Shown piece after piece: positions 48,701 through 61,470 of a stretch of 64,000 bases of DNA (its first letter is position 1; each line of letters begins with the position of its first letter). The stretch comes from Lineus longissimus (Eukaryota > Nemertea > Pilidiophora > Heteronemertea > Lineidae). The position numbers and the translations under genes are program-made. The stretch covers positions 25,794,599 through 25,858,598 of the forward strand of contig NC_088309.1 of NCBI RefSeq assembly GCF_910592395.1, given 5' to 3'. A model generated the notes under the pieces. That model saw only the letters and a list, made by a program, of their open reading frames with translations, made no database searches and was not told where the DNA came from.

Positions 48701-49243
48701 TCTAATGATTCTCCTTGAAAGTTATGAAGGCCCTCTCTCAACATAACAAAGCCCTCTTACCACGCAGCCAGCGGAGCAGGTAGTGATCATCATTGTACTG
48801 TTCCTGTGTCAAGACATCTTTCACACTTTCTCGAAACTGAAAGAACAATCAATGTGCGACATGATTTCACCTCGTCCTCATCCTCAACAACAGTCAACTT
48901 GTATTCAATGTCATGATGAATGAAATAGACTAGCCACGCACATTTGTCATATATGCTGTCATCCTTGGCTTTCTTGTGAAACGAAAAAAAACAACAAAAA
49001 CTGATCCTAAGCTAAAAGAGCCTACATGAGTACAATTGTTTGCCTGTTATTCTAACAAATATCAACAATGATTTAATGGTTTGTCTGATGTTAAAATGAC
49101 AAAGCTGTCACAACATGTTTAGGTCTAGGACGCCAACCTACGAGCTGTAGTGTTGTGTTGATAAGAAGATGGACTAAACCTTGGCTTACCTTCTCGAGGA
49201 TAGCTGCCTGTTTAGCGGTTAGCCCTTTGTTATTTCCACTCAT
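33798..49243 (-). CDS. SEC14L2-like CRAL-TRIO/GOLD protein with a ~630-aa repetitive tail, 1028 aa
   Basis: Proteins of this family bind hydrophobic ligands such as tocopherol, squalene and phosphoinositides. Twelve minus-strand exons join in frame: 49243-49190, 48836-48761, 48357-48314, 46991-46835, 40755-40661, 38959-38884, 38646-38566, 38329-38246, 37184-37075, 36775-36630, 36193-36045 and 35812-33798. The N-terminal CRAL-TRIO-N helix region (about 1-60, YLLRWLRARE) and the CRAL-TRIO pocket (about 75-245, [45 protein letters not shown]) are clear. A GOLD domain (about 270-385, [13 protein letters not shown]) follows, as in human SEC14L2 (403 aa). The last exon does not stop after GOLD. It runs about 630 residues rich in Tyr, Asp, Arg, Ser and His, with a 12-unit GRHS(T/A)D repeat at about 623-698, then a proline-rich patch ([10 protein letters not shown]) and a basic C-terminus ([14 protein letters not shown]). 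The tail is predicted disordered. Intron 4 is about 6 kb. Confidence 0.88.
34791..35018 (-). repeat. 18-bp coding tandem repeat, about 12 units
   Basis: On the plus strand CTGTGTCTACCATCAGTG and variants repeat every 18 bp. On the minus strand each unit encodes the hexapeptide D-G-R-H-S-(T/A). It lies within the last exon of the SEC14L-like gene; flanking codons (DYRHGSE, DYKDD, RSDYR) look like older, more diverged repeats of the same kind. Confidence 0.9.
42743..42778. repeat. Possible SINE-like GGCC motif
   Basis: AACAAGAGCCCCAAGGGCCTGGCGCTCAGCTG resembles the palindromic ACAAGAGG-CC...GGCC...CTCA(C/G)CTG words seen at the heads of dispersed elements in many marine invertebrates. Only this short part is recognisable; the following bases match nothing else in the window. 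Confidence 0.25.
43655..43795 (+). pseudogene. Possible hAT-type transposase relic in SEC14L intron 4
   Basis: One frame reads [35 protein letters not shown]. This resembles the conserved LRGQGYDGASNMSG segment of ZMYM1-like/DUF4371 hAT transposases. Both sides are interrupted by stops, so it would be a short dead fragment. The match is from memory of the family motif and needs a search. Confidence 0.35.
47880..47990 (-). mobile_element. tRNA-derived SINE fragment in SEC14L intron 3
   Basis: On the minus strand GTGGTTAAAGTGTCCGACTC (A-box region) is followed by GTGGGTTCGCAC (B box) at tRNA spacing. This is the familiar head of tRNA-derived SINEs. Ends are approximate. Confidence 0.55.
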
Positions 49244-50524
49244 AACACGAGAATAACTACAACTAAATCGTGTATTCCTGAATACAACCGAGGAAATGTC
49301 TGTGATGATATTTATTTCACCAGCTAAGCACTGGAATCACACCACCCTTCTCTTTATTGATTTCCTTCATGCAGTGCTGACATCTGGTTGTTGCAAGAGC
49401 GAAGTGGTGAACTGCAAAATTCAGCATCATCAACATCTGTGAACATCTCTTTGCCTGTCTGTTTTCTAACAATATTGTCATCGAGACGCCACAGTCTATG
49501 CAATCTGTAGATAACCATTAGTTATTCAGAACATTTCTGATATGTTTCATTGGTTAGGCTGTGGTGAGTTTGTGGTGAAACTAGTTTGATGTCAATTATG
49601 ATGGAGAACTAGGACTCCTGCGTTTTTTATGGAACACAGTGTATCTTCATTTTGAATTGTTCCCTTCCGAGGTACCTAAAGTAAATCTTTAAAATTCAGC
49701 CAGTTTTACATCATTTCGAAACAAATTGGATTCATAATCATTCAGCTAAGACATATAAAAACATTTTGTACTAAAAATAGTTCGAAAAATATTACATTCT
49801 TAATACCGAAAGCGTGCCACATCTTAGTATAACATCTTACCCGCAATTTCCCTGAAGTTCATTTTAGCGCGTTCGATTTCTAGCGCCACCGGATCTCGGG
49901 CCTTGAAGCGCATGCCCAGTCTCAATCGACTGAATCGAGCCCGAACGTTCTGGCGCCAAACCCCATTCAAAAGCAAACAAGGACTGACAACGAATTTGAG
50001 GGCTTCTTTCCAAAATTACACTGTAGATAGATTGATCAAATAAAGTTTTTTTATGTAGATATTGATGTCTTTTTGGTGGCACGTTCGCGTTCTGCATGAG
50101 AGAAAGGAATTTGTGAGGATTCACCAGTCTTCTAAGATGACTGTGGTCCCAAGTAGTACTCGAGTTGTCGGGTAGATTGGGGTACTAGGGCCTACCAGTC
50201 TCGTGAGATCAGATAACCAGCTGGCAGAGGTTGAATTAAAAAAAGTAGTTCAAATGCGCATTAATTTCGTCACACATTCATTAAGTATTTCTTTAAAAAG
50301 TGTTTTAGACAATAGTTACAACATGAAATATTATTCTCATACACATATTAATGTATTCACTGTATCATTTCTCATACCAACTAGTATTATTTAGAGCACT
50401 ATATTAAATATCCGTTCAGATTCGTCATCCGCCTCAGGTGCTCTTCGGCCCACGTGGTGAAAATTTGCTATTTTTGTAAATAATGGTTATGTTACAAGTT
50501 ATTTCATCTAGCTGAGCCAAAATC
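49244..50524. promoter_or_regulatory. Divergent promoter region of SEC14L-like and DHX37
   Basis: About 1.3 kb between two head-to-head genes. A CpG-bearing island at about 49865-49965 holds AAGCGCATGCCCAG (NRF1-like) and CTGGCGCCAAA at about 49950 (E2F-like). The rest is AT-rich. A short minus-strand ORF at 49864-50124 overlaps this island; I do not call it a gene. Confidence 0.45.
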
Positions 50525-53500
50525 ATGGGTAAACAAAAACGAACACATAACTGGCAAGCCAGGATTCAGAAAGATGTGTCTGTTGATAGATCTGAAGAGA
50601 AAAAGGTTATTTTCATGTTATTGTTTGATCCATCCTGCATGATATTTACAGTATGAGTATGGATTATTCTATGTCGGTCATTTCTAGATCATGTGTTATC
50701 TTTCTTACCTTGTGAGGAAGGGTGTGTGTTGGAATCTGTATCTGCATCCGTTCACTGTGTTTTAATCTGTATTGTAATCGTATTGACTATCAGACTATGT
50801 CTATTGTGACTTGTCACACCTGCACCCTGTCCCTGAGCCTGGTGGATTTGATTCCATTGACCTTGTCACTATGGCACAGGTAGGACTGCGTGCAGTAATT
50901 CTATGAGTTTTTTATTTATGCCTATGCCTATTCAATCAAGTATGTCTATCTTGCAGATAAAACTAGACCTTGGTAACAAAACTGATGATGGTTATGAAGA
51001 GGACACCAACCAACTTGTTCTGCCAAGCAAGAAAAGAAAGACTGTGGTGAAAGAGGATGCCAAGTCAAAGAAGAGACTCCTTAATAAGAAACAAAGGAAA
51101 AGGCTAGAAAAAATAGTGGAACAGAAAGAAAAGAAACAAAAGGTATTTGTAGGCTGAGTAACTTTTTGGGTAGGTTAAGAAACCTCCAAGCTTTCATGGT
51201 TAGTCTTGGTTTTAGAACTGTCTGAATCCTGTAAAGCTCTAATGTGAGCTCTATCGTGACCTTGGGCCTTGTCATTTAGTCTCAACCAATCAGTTGTGAC
51301 CTACAATGGTGTTACTTATGTTTTTGACCTGACTCATTGTTTCTTTCCAGAGGGCCGGGCTGCTGGAGTCATTAGCTGCTATACAAGCTAGTCATGATGA
51401 ATTAAAACTTCTGACATCTACGGCTGATATTCATAGTGGTAAAAAAAACTGGTGAGCATGGTATTTAATTGATTTTCAAGGTGTTTGAATTGAAATCCAC
51501 TTGGTTTTCTGTCAGTTTGGTTTTGGAACATATCTGTCCAAAACATCTGTGCAATACAAATAAAAGTCTTGTTAGGCAGTCCCACTTGTGGTCACTCAAA
51601 TTATGAGATAATGTGATTATTTCAGGAATGTTAAACTTGAACAGACAGCGTCTGGTGATGTGAAGATCAATGCTATAAGTGGTAGCAATAAAAAACCAAA
51701 GAGAAAAGTGACAGAAAAGGTGGAAAAGAAAAAAGTTGAGGAGGAAAGTTCGTCAGAGTCATCATCGGAAGATGAAGAGGAGGAAGAGGAGGAGGAGGAA
51801 ATTGAGGTTGAGGATGACAAAGTTGATGATGTTGTTGCTCAGGACGAAGTTACAAAGCAGAAGCCTTTTGAAGATGACAGAGAGTCAAGATGTGTAAAGG
51901 AAACAGTTAAGGCTCCTAAACATGCAATGCCAGGGAAGCACATTCCAGTAACACATATTCCTCTGAGGAGAAAACCTAACATACAAGTAAGTTACTCTCC
52001 TTTGATTTGATCACTTCAGCTGCAGTCGGAGTCAAATTTCCAATCTAGTCATGCGAACAAGTCTTTGTCGCGTCTGGTTTGATTTTGTTTAATGAATTGT
52101 ATGCAATATTCCAAATACCTGAATGTGTACAGAGGCACTTTTATGGTGATTAGTTATCGAAGTGAAAGTGAAGTACTTTTTATTGACACCTGAGGATATA
52201 TAGGACAGGCTAAGGATCTCCTCTGGAAGGAGTCTGCACCATGTATTGGTATTACTGTGCAAGAACTAAAGGTTGGGAGTGCTATGATAAATTATCCATT
52301 TGTCTCTTATTTCAGGAACAGCGCTTGAAGTTACCCATTCTTGGTGAGGAGCAGGTGATTATGGAAACCATCAATGAAAACCCTGTTTGCATTCTCTGTG
52401 GAGAGACCGGATCGGGCAAAACTACTCAAGTCCCTCAATTCCTTTACGAAGCAGGATATGCACAGTAAGTTAACATACATTGTAATCAATGTGGTCTTTC
52501 TCAGGGAAGCTAACTGAACTGGTCCTAAATCCTATGTATTTGCATGAAGACATGTTTGTGCTTTGTCACTTCATCTGCTACCTGTTTGCTGGATTCCTAA
52601 GTTTTGTGTGGTCTTATGCAGAAATGCAGCATATCTTGCTAATAACGTTTCATATCTGGTTCTTGTCAATGACTAAACAGAATGTTTGAATTCTGATAAA
52701 TTATAATATCACAGCTCCATTTGCAGATCATGCCACATCAAATTAGAAGTACTCTCTTCATTGCAGCAATGGTGGTATCATTGGAATAACTGAACCAAGG
52801 AGGGTAGCAGCCATCAGTATGTCACACAGGGTTGCTGAGGAAATGAACTTGTCAACCAGAGAGGTGTCCTATCAGATCAGATACGAGGGCAATGTGACTG
52901 ATGACACGAAGATGAAGTTCATGACTGATGGTGTCCTACTCAAAGCTATACAAAGGGTGAGACTTATTTCTCATTGTTGTTTTGGTCTGGTCTGGTCTGT
53001 TTCACTTCCATGTTGAGTCTGAGGCTGTAGCTCACCAGACTCTGGACTCTGTCCCTGAGTGTTTGTAATGTTATACCCAAAAAGTCCTCATCCATTATTC
53101 AAATCACCCTGTTTGATAAAAAGACAGTCCAAAGTTGTTCTTTTACCATACAAAGAGATTTTGAAGTATTAATTTTCAATTTCAGGATTTTCTCCTGACT
53201 TCATACAGTGTGATCATTATTGATGAAGCCCACGAGAGGAGTGTCTACACTGATATTCTGATTGGTTTATTATCGAGAATTGTACCCCTCAGGCACAAGG
53301 TTTGTATTTATTTATTCAAAATTAGATAGTTTCCCTGTTACTTTATCTCTGATAATGTTATTTCAGTTAATCATCAGATAATCATCACTCTGGTTGTCTA
53401 CAAAAAAATTTTGAAAATTTTTTTTTTCTCCTTCAGAAAGGCAACCCCTTAAAGTTGATCATCATGTCGGCCACATTGAGAGTAGAAGATTTCACAGAAA

Positions 53501-56500
53501 ACAGACGATTGTTCAAAGAAACTCCACCAGTCATCAAGGTGAGATTCATGTAGCATTGACATCGATTGGGAAAGATATTTCAATACGGCAAACTCTTGCA
53601 TACGATAAGACAATATGTTTTTTGAAAATCTATTGATATCAACCTCAGGTAACTGCTGAAATAAGATGCATTTCTTTCTGCCTTGTATCTTACCTGCAAC
53701 TCATCCCACTTTTGTATGAAGAATAACCATGGTTGATCTGATTTCAGATTGATTCGAGGCAATACCCAGTCACGATACATTTCAATAAAAGAACACCTGG
53801 GGATGACTACCTGGGTGAAACATTCAAAAAGGTAATGGTCTTTTTCTCTCATTTTCAGATTCTGCTTGTTTTACCATAAACTTCACTTTTGATTCAATAC
53901 CATATGGTTATGTCTTGTAAAATCACTGTACTATGCACTTGCAGTAATGATCTCGTTGCCCTATTTTGAATCCTTGGGCATGACATTTACCCCTATAACA
54001 CAAGGAACAGACATATTAGAGAAACTTGCTGAAAGTTATAGCTTTTCCTGCTGACTCCAGTTTTACAACTGATGATTGCCAGTCATAATGTCTACTCATA
54101 ATCAATTCCAGATTAGTAAAATTCATCGTATGTTGCCTGAGGGTGGTATCCTGGTGTTTGTGACTGGTCAGAATGAAGTGCACTCCTTGTGCAGGAAACT
54201 CAAGCAGATGTTTCCCTACGTGAAGAAAACGCAACAAGAAGAACAGGAGGCTGAGGCAACAGAATCGAAATCTAAAATGAATTTACCTAAGATAAGCCTT
54301 GACAGGTAGGAAAGTCATCCACTAACAGCTGTCGATCACTCTGTTATGAAACAAAGCCAACTATATTACTTAGACAGTGTAGCTGTTTTCGATAGCATTT
54401 CTTACTTAATTAGTGTATCTTTTTTCAACAGCATGTCTTACATAATTGTGCCAAGCTACTGTCTGTTTTCTTCTTCAGTTACTCTACCCTACCATTCGGT
54501 GATGAAGAAGCAGACATGGAGAAGGCAGAGGAGGAGGATGAGTTCAATGAAGTAGACGACAGAGACAGTAATAGTGAGGAGGAGGAGGGGCCTGAGGGGG
54601 TGTCGGAGAACCACCAACCACTTTATGTCCTGCCACTGTATTCATTACTCTCATCAGACAAACAGAAGAAGGTAAGTCAATATAAGCATACAAATATAGT
54701 TGTCTTAAAATAGGGAGACTCCGAATCAGTGGTTGCCAAGTGAAAGCTTGAATGTTTTCGTTTACTTTTGTATTTGTAACATTGATAAGTGAATCTTGCA
54801 CTTTTGGTTTCAGGTCTTCAAGCCACCACCAGTTGGCAGCAGACTCTGTGTTGTGGCCACAAATGTGGCAGAGACGTCCCTTACCATTCCAGGTGTCAAA
54901 TATGTGATCGATGCTGGGAAGGTCAAGACGAAGTTTTACGATAAAGTGACCGGTGTATCAACATTTCAAATTACTTGGACTTCAAAAGCTTCAGCGAATC
55001 AGAGGGCTGGACGAGCTGGAAGGACTGGACCTGGTCACTGTTATAGGTATGCCAAATTGCCCCAGTGCCTAGAGAATTGATATCAGTTTTAATGATCAAA
55101 AAAGAGTAACTGGCTGCATCTGCCACCATCTCTTGGGACAGATATCGACTTTTGCACTCGCAATTGTTTTTCAGGTTATACTCGTCGGCTGTGTTCAATG
55201 ATGAGTTTGAAAAGTTTGCGCAACCAGAAATGACCAGACGACCAGTCGATGACCTCGTGCTCCAGATGAAGGACATGAATATTGACAAAGTGGTCAATTT
55301 CCCTTTTCCTACGCCACCTAGTCAAGAAGCATTGCTTGTAAGTATGAACAAGAATATCAGAGTGCATATCACTGTAGTTTCTGATTTGGTGGCTGGTAGG
55401 GCCCGGTACTATGACTTGGTGTTCTGAGCTGATTCTATACGATGGCTTTAGTATAATTACTTACAAGAAGCTTTGCATAACAGTTCCGCTGAAGACTTAC
55501 GATGGTGTTTTACCCCACTACTGCTAGTTGGACTCTTACCCCATTCGTCTTGTTCAATCTTTGTCTTCTATACTAGTGGTTGGCATACAGCTTCTCACAT
55601 CCCTTCTCTATTTTGATTGTTCAGGCTGCGGAGAGACTGCTAACCAACCTTGGTGCTTTGGAACCACAGCAGAAAAGGAAGAAAGGTGCAAAGAATGGTA
55701 GGTGTATTTTTCTCTGCTCTAGACTGGTGCATACCGGCATATCATTGCTTTTTCTATGGATATGTACTGGATTCTGAGGCCAATCTAGATAATTTGATGT
55801 AGCTTCCGGTAGGACCATATACAGTTTGATTTTGGGCGATTTTCTTTGATTTTGGAGTGCAGATTTGGCTACCCTTGCCTATGCAGACAGGAATCTATTT
55901 CAGAGGGCTAAGAATTACATTGTTCTTGTTTTAGTCTTGTGACAGGATTTGTTGTAAAAATTGGCATTTACCTATGTTGTTTCCAGTTCCAAGTGCCCGT
56001 ATAACACCTCTTGGAAGGACGATGGCTTACTTCCCAGTGTCGCCGAGATACGGCAAAATGTTAGCATTAGGACACCAGCACGATCTCCTACCGTATGTTG
56101 TAGCCATTGTCGCTGCCCTATCAGTCCAGGAAGTCTTCATAGAGACAATGGCGCCACCAACTAATGATCAAGAGGTACAGTATCACTACACTTGTTTTCT
56201 TGCAGTGAAATTTCCTCCCATCAACTTACAAGCGGTTGCTAATTGTCTTTCACATGACTTTTTTGGCACAATTCCTCTGAGCAAGTTTTGTTGAAAATTG
56301 TTTGTGAAAGCTGGAGTCAACTGCTTCAACAAGTCTATAAAAACCTTACCCAGGCAACAGGACAATGCACATGCACTGGAAATACCATAATAATAATTGA
56401 ATGTTTGGGCCAACTGACTCAGTGGAAACTTGTCGAGCAATAGACTGTATTGTAATGGACTGGTCTGGACTTTCTGTTTCCAGAAAGAAGAATTCAAGCA

Positions 56501-58694
56501 GAAGAGAGTGTTCATGATGAATGTGAGGAAGAATTGGGCAGGAATGGGTCACTCTTTACTCCTTGGTGATCTGATGGTTCTGTTGAAGGCCGTCGGTGCA
56601 TGTGAATACGCTGGCTGCACACCAGGCTTCTGTGGCCAGCATGGCATACGTCTAAAGGCTATGAAAGAGGTCAGGAAGCTCCGGGCTCAACTGACTAATA
56701 CAGGTATACACATACAGATACACCAATGTACATTTAGAAGTACATGGAATACCTTTACTCACATTGCAAGTTATAGGTCTGATTTATGTTATTACTCTGT
56801 TAAGTCAAAAATAAGGTACCTAAAGTCCATCTATACTAACTAACTTACATGTATAAAGCAAAATGTTGACTGGTTTGGGGCAGTTGTGTGCCATCTGTGC
56901 ACCAAATGCACCATATTGACAAGACAAATCTTGTTTCAATCTGGAAATTCCCTGGCCAAAAGAGCCGAGTCAAGTGTTTGAGTGAGTATTTTCCTTCCTG
57001 TTTCAGTTAACAGTGTTCTCTCCAATGCTAATCTCGTTCTCGACCCGAAGATGACACCACCCTCTGATCTCCAGGCAAAGCTTCTGCGACAGATAGTATT
57101 ATCAGGTCTTTCTGATCATATAGCAAGGTAAGCTGGAGATGAGAAAATTGATAGTTGGGAAAAGTATATCCAAATCGTTTACTGTGCATGCCATGGAGCA
57201 GGTCTTTGGACTGTTTCAATAGATTACTGTAAAATACTGAACATTTTATTTTGTATGACTGTCACGGCTAATTGAATCACACTATTACATGCATGTATTC
57301 TATCTGTTATTCTTTCTATTTCAGGAGACTTCCAGACCCCGTCTCAGGTACTTCAGAAGAAAAGAAAAAGAAAAAGAATGCATACGAGGTATGAGATCGA
57401 CATTTTGAATTCATGCTCTCAAGACTTAGGACAGAAGGCATTCTTTTCCTGACTATGCCATACCTGCTATACATGTAGGGCCTACAATGCAGTCATATAA
57501 TTGCCTTTTCCTTAGTGCCCATGAACTTGTTTCTAAGAAAATGTGCACAATCCTACCAACTAGGAATTTACAGGTACACTGTACCTCCATAGCACATGAT
57601 GCAGTAGGAATGGCTGGCAGTAGTTCATCCTCTCTTCTTTAACTTTGCCTTTGAGTTTATATACCTACCTTTCAGACAATGATTCTTGAAGACCCAGCGT
57701 TCGTCCATCCAAATTCCGTTCTCTACAAACAGAATGCTCAGTTTGTCCTGTTTCAAGAGATAGTGGAAACCTCCAGGCTTTACATGAGGGGCGTATCAGT
57801 CGTTGAACCTGAATGGCTGCCCACTTTTGCCCCACATCATTGTCAGTTCTCCAAGCCGCTGGATGATCCTCCCCCACGGTATGACCGGGATATAGGAAGT
57901 GTGATGTGTAACATGACAGCCTGTTATGGTGAGTTTCTGTTTACTGTTTGGCTATAAGTATAACATACGTAAAAATGCTCCGTCACCATTATTGACATCT
58001 ACTTTATTTGACACTTCTAGACCATGTGAACAAAAGAGCAATCTTCAAATACTTAAGTGTTACGTTTTTAACCATACCATAATCTTGCTATACATTGTAA
58101 ATGCTGGGACAATTCCTTTACATTGCAGGTCGGTGTTCCTGGGAGCTCCCTGTTGTAGAGTTAGAGTATCCAACGAGTCTAGAAAAGTACAAGTACTTTG
58201 CGAAGTTCCTGTTGGAAGGTGCTGTATTTCCGTTGCTGAAGAAATTCACTGCTGTCCTCTTATCGACCCCAGCGACGATGATCAAGTCTTGGGCCAAACT
58301 CCAGCCACGTACAGAAACCTTGCTCAAAGCCCTTGCCGCAGAAGGTTGTGATAGCAAGACACATCTTGAAAAAGCATGGAAAAAAGATCCCAATTGTGAG
58401 TACATTCGTGACACCCAACTTCAGAGAGCTATTGCATACTTGCACAACCAAAGCCTGATAGCATGTGTACTTGATTAGGTGATACGATGACAGTAGCTGG
58501 AATAAATGTTTGAGATCCTCATGCTATTCAAGGTCTAGTTGAGTTCAGTATGGGCATGCATCTAATATACGCAAATGAATTGTACAGTAATGCGGTTGCC
58601 TGATGTTGTTGTTTCAGATTTATACCGAGAATACACCGAGTGGATCCCCCAATCATTACACATGGAACTCAAACAACTATGGCCACCGTTATGA
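50525..58694 (+). CDS. DHX37: DHX37, DEAH-box RNA helicase of ribosome biogenesis (Dhr1), 1137 aa
   Basis: DHX37/Dhr1 is the nucleolar helicase that displaces U3 snoRNA from pre-18S rRNA. Twenty-one exons join in frame: 50525-50605, 50957-51142, 51351-51451, 51626-51986, 52316-52464, 52767-52956, 53186-53299, 53437-53538, 53748-53831, 54112-54305, 54479-54671, 54814-55046, 55175-55337, 55625-55697, 55987-56174, 56484-56703, 57007-57127, 57325-57388, 57676-57928, 58129-58395 and 58618-58694. The basic N-terminus (MGKQKR) and an acidic Ser/Glu stretch precede the helicase core. Motif I is GETGSGKT (272-279), motif II DEAH (369-372), motif III SAT (405-407) and motif [10 protein letters not shown] (648-655). 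A variable acidic insert ([11 protein letters not shown]) sits between the RecA lobes, as in human. HA2 and OB domains follow, ending in the typical [17 protein letters not shown]. Human DHX37 is 1157 aa. The exon 1 donor (GTTATT) is weak. Confidence 0.96.
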
Positions 58695-59235
58695 CCATCT
58701 TCCATAGGATACATAAACTGGTGCTTGGGTTCAGGAATGGATAGGATGTTTTAGACTTTTGTAAAGCTGTGATGATTCCGCCATTGGTGTCTTTATTTGA
58801 GTACTTTACACCCGTCAGAACTCGGTAGGAGATTCTTTAGAAACCAACTTGGACCTTCACTTCAGTTGCTGAATACTGGTATATTGGCTTTGAACCTTGT
58901 TGCTGGTTAAGATTGAAATATCCTGTTGAACTGAGATCGAATGATAGGAGACATCCTTGTTAAAAAAGAATTTTCTGTACATGTACAAATAAAGAACACA
59001 TCTTTATAAATTTGGGTTGTGATGTCTGTCCATCAGTGCAATATCAAGAAGACAATGTTATGGTATGTACATGAAATGGACGACAACCTGATCTTGGAGG
59101 TGATGATGTAGTTACACCTATGGACAAGACTGCACGTCTGCATGACATGATGATTTTGAAAATACAACATACATGTATATGTATCTCCTGAGGACTCCCG
59201 AGTTCCATTACAAGGATTGAAGATCTCATCTCTTG
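58695..59235. other. DHX37 3' UTR and flank
   Basis: 3' UTR to about 59010, then a short spacer without exons that leads into the ~82-bp minisatellite. Confidence 0.5.
58988..58993 (+). terminator. AATAAA polyadenylation signal of DHX37
   Basis: A canonical signal about 295 bases after the DHX37 stop. Confidence 0.7.
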
Positions 59236-61470
59236 GGACATGGTGGTCTGTAGGGGGAGAAGACGGCCTGTCTCAACCAGCAGTGATCTGTGGCTGGATA
59301 TGACATCTTAATTTGGGGGACATGGTGGTCTGTGTTGAGAAGACAACCTGTCTCCAAACTAGCAGTGATCTGTATGACTGCGGAGAAGATGACATAAGTC
59401 TTGACATGGTCATCTGTATAGAGGAAACAACCTGTTCAAACCAGCAGTGATCTCCAGGACTGTAGACAGGATGACACGTGTCTTTACATAGTGGTCTGTA
59501 TGGAGGAGACAACCTCTCCAAACCAGCAGTGATATGTATGTCTGTGGAGAAGACCACGTGTGTCTTACATGGTGGTCTGTGATGGAGGAGACAACCTCTC
59601 CAAACCAGCAGTGATCTGTATGACTGTGGAGAAGACCACATGTGTCTCACATGGTGGTCTGTATGGAGGAGATAACCTCTCCAAACCAGCAGTGATCTGT
59701 ATGTCTGTGGAGAAGACCATGTATCTCACATGGTGGTCTGTAATGGAGGAGACAGCCTCACTAAACCAACAGTGATCTGTATGTCTGTGGAGAAGATCAC
59801 ATGTGTCTCACATGGTGGTCTGTAATGGAGGAGACAACCTCTCCAAACCAGCAGTGATCTGTATGTCTGTGGAGAAGACCATGTGTCTCACATGGTGGTC
59901 TGTGATGGAGGAGACAGCCTCTCCAAACCAGCAGTGATCTGTATGTCTGTGGAGAAGACCACATGTGTCTCACATGGTGGTCTGTGATGGAGGAGACAAC
60001 CTCTCCAAACCAGCAGTGATCTGTATGTCTGTGGAGAATATCACATGTGTCTCACATGGTGGTCTGTGATGGAGGAGACAGCCTCTCCAAACCAGCAGTG
60101 ATCTGTATGTCTGTGGAGAAGATGACATATGTCTCACATGGTGGTCTGTGATGGAGGAGACAGCCTCTCCAAACCAGCAGTGATCTGTATGTCTGTGGAG
60201 AAGATGACATATGTCTCACATGGTGGTCTGTGATGGAGGAGACAGCCTCTCTAAACCAGCAGTGATCTGTATGTCTGTGGAGAATATCACATGTGTCTCA
60301 CATGGTGGTCTGTAATGGAGGAGACAACCTCTCCAAACCAGCAGTGATCTGTATGTCTGTGGAGAAGACCACATGTGTCTCACGTGGTGGTCTGTGATGG
60401 AGGAGACAACCTCTCCAAACCAGCAGTGATCTGTATGTCTGTGGAGAAGACCACATGTGTCTCACATGGTGGTCTGTATGGAGGAGACAGCCTCTCCAAA
60501 CCAGCAGTGAACTGTATGTCTGTGGAGAAGACCACATGTGTCTCACATGGTGGTCTGTATGGAGGAGACAGCCTCTCCAAACCAGCAGTGAACTGTATGT
60601 CTGTGGAGAAGACCACATGTGTCTTACATGGTGGTCAGTATGGAGGAGACAGCCTCTCCAAACCAGCAGTGATCTGTATGTCTGTGGAGAAGACCACATG
60701 TGTCTCACATGGTGGTCTGTATGGAGGAGACAGCCTCTCCAAACCAGCAGTGATCTGTATGTCTGTGGAGAAGATCACGAGTCTTACACGGTGGTCTGTG
60801 ATGGAGGAGACAGCCTCCCTAAACCAGCAGTGATCTGTATGTCTGTGGAGAAGATCACATGTGTCTCACATGGTGGTCTGTGATGGAGGAGACAACCTCT
60901 CCAAACCAGCAGTGATCTGTATGTCTGTGGAGAAGATCACGAGTCTTACACGGTGGTCTGTGATGGAGGAGACAGCCTCCCTAAACCAGCAGTGATCTGT
61001 ATGTCTGTGGAGAAGATCATGTGTCTTACATGGTGGTCTGTGATGGAGGAGACAGCCTCTCCAAACCAGCAGTGATCTGTATGTCTGTGAAGAAGATGAC
61101 ATGTGTCTCACATGGTGGTCTGTGATGGAGGAGACAACCTCTCCAAACCAGCAGTGATCTGTATGTCTGTGGAGAAGATCACGTGTCTCACATGGTGGTC
61201 TGTGATGGAGGAGACAACCTCTCCAAACCAGCAGTGATCTGTATGTCTGTGGAGAAGATCACGTGTCTCACATGGTGGTCTGTGATGGAGGAGACAACCT
61301 CTCCAAACCAGCAGTGATCTGTATGTCTGTGGAGAAGATCACATGATGGTCAGTATGGAGAAGACAGCCAGTCTCCAAACCAGCAGTGACCAGTATTTGG
61401 CTGTGGAGAGATGACAAGCATCTTGACATGGTTTTCAGTATGGAGAAGACAACCTGTATCCAAACCAGGT
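59236..61470. repeat. ~82-bp minisatellite, about 27 units
   Basis: A head-to-tail array built on CCAGCAGTGATCTGTATGTC, TGTGGAGAAGAYCACATGTG, TCTCACATGGTGGTCTGTGA and TGGAGGAGACARCCTCTCCA. Units are 78-82 bp. The left end (59236-59520) and right end (after 61340) are diverged, the centre very homogeneous. Many units are 81 bp (27 codons), which keeps long frames open on both strands (for example 60375-60833). These show no sign of being genes. Its length should vary between individuals. Confidence 0.97.

Noticed and set aside
60298-60883. ORFs of 136-152 codons with a 27-aa repeat
   Set aside because: They exist only because the minisatellite unit is often 81 bp. They occur on both strands and lack splice sites, conserved domains or poly(A) context.
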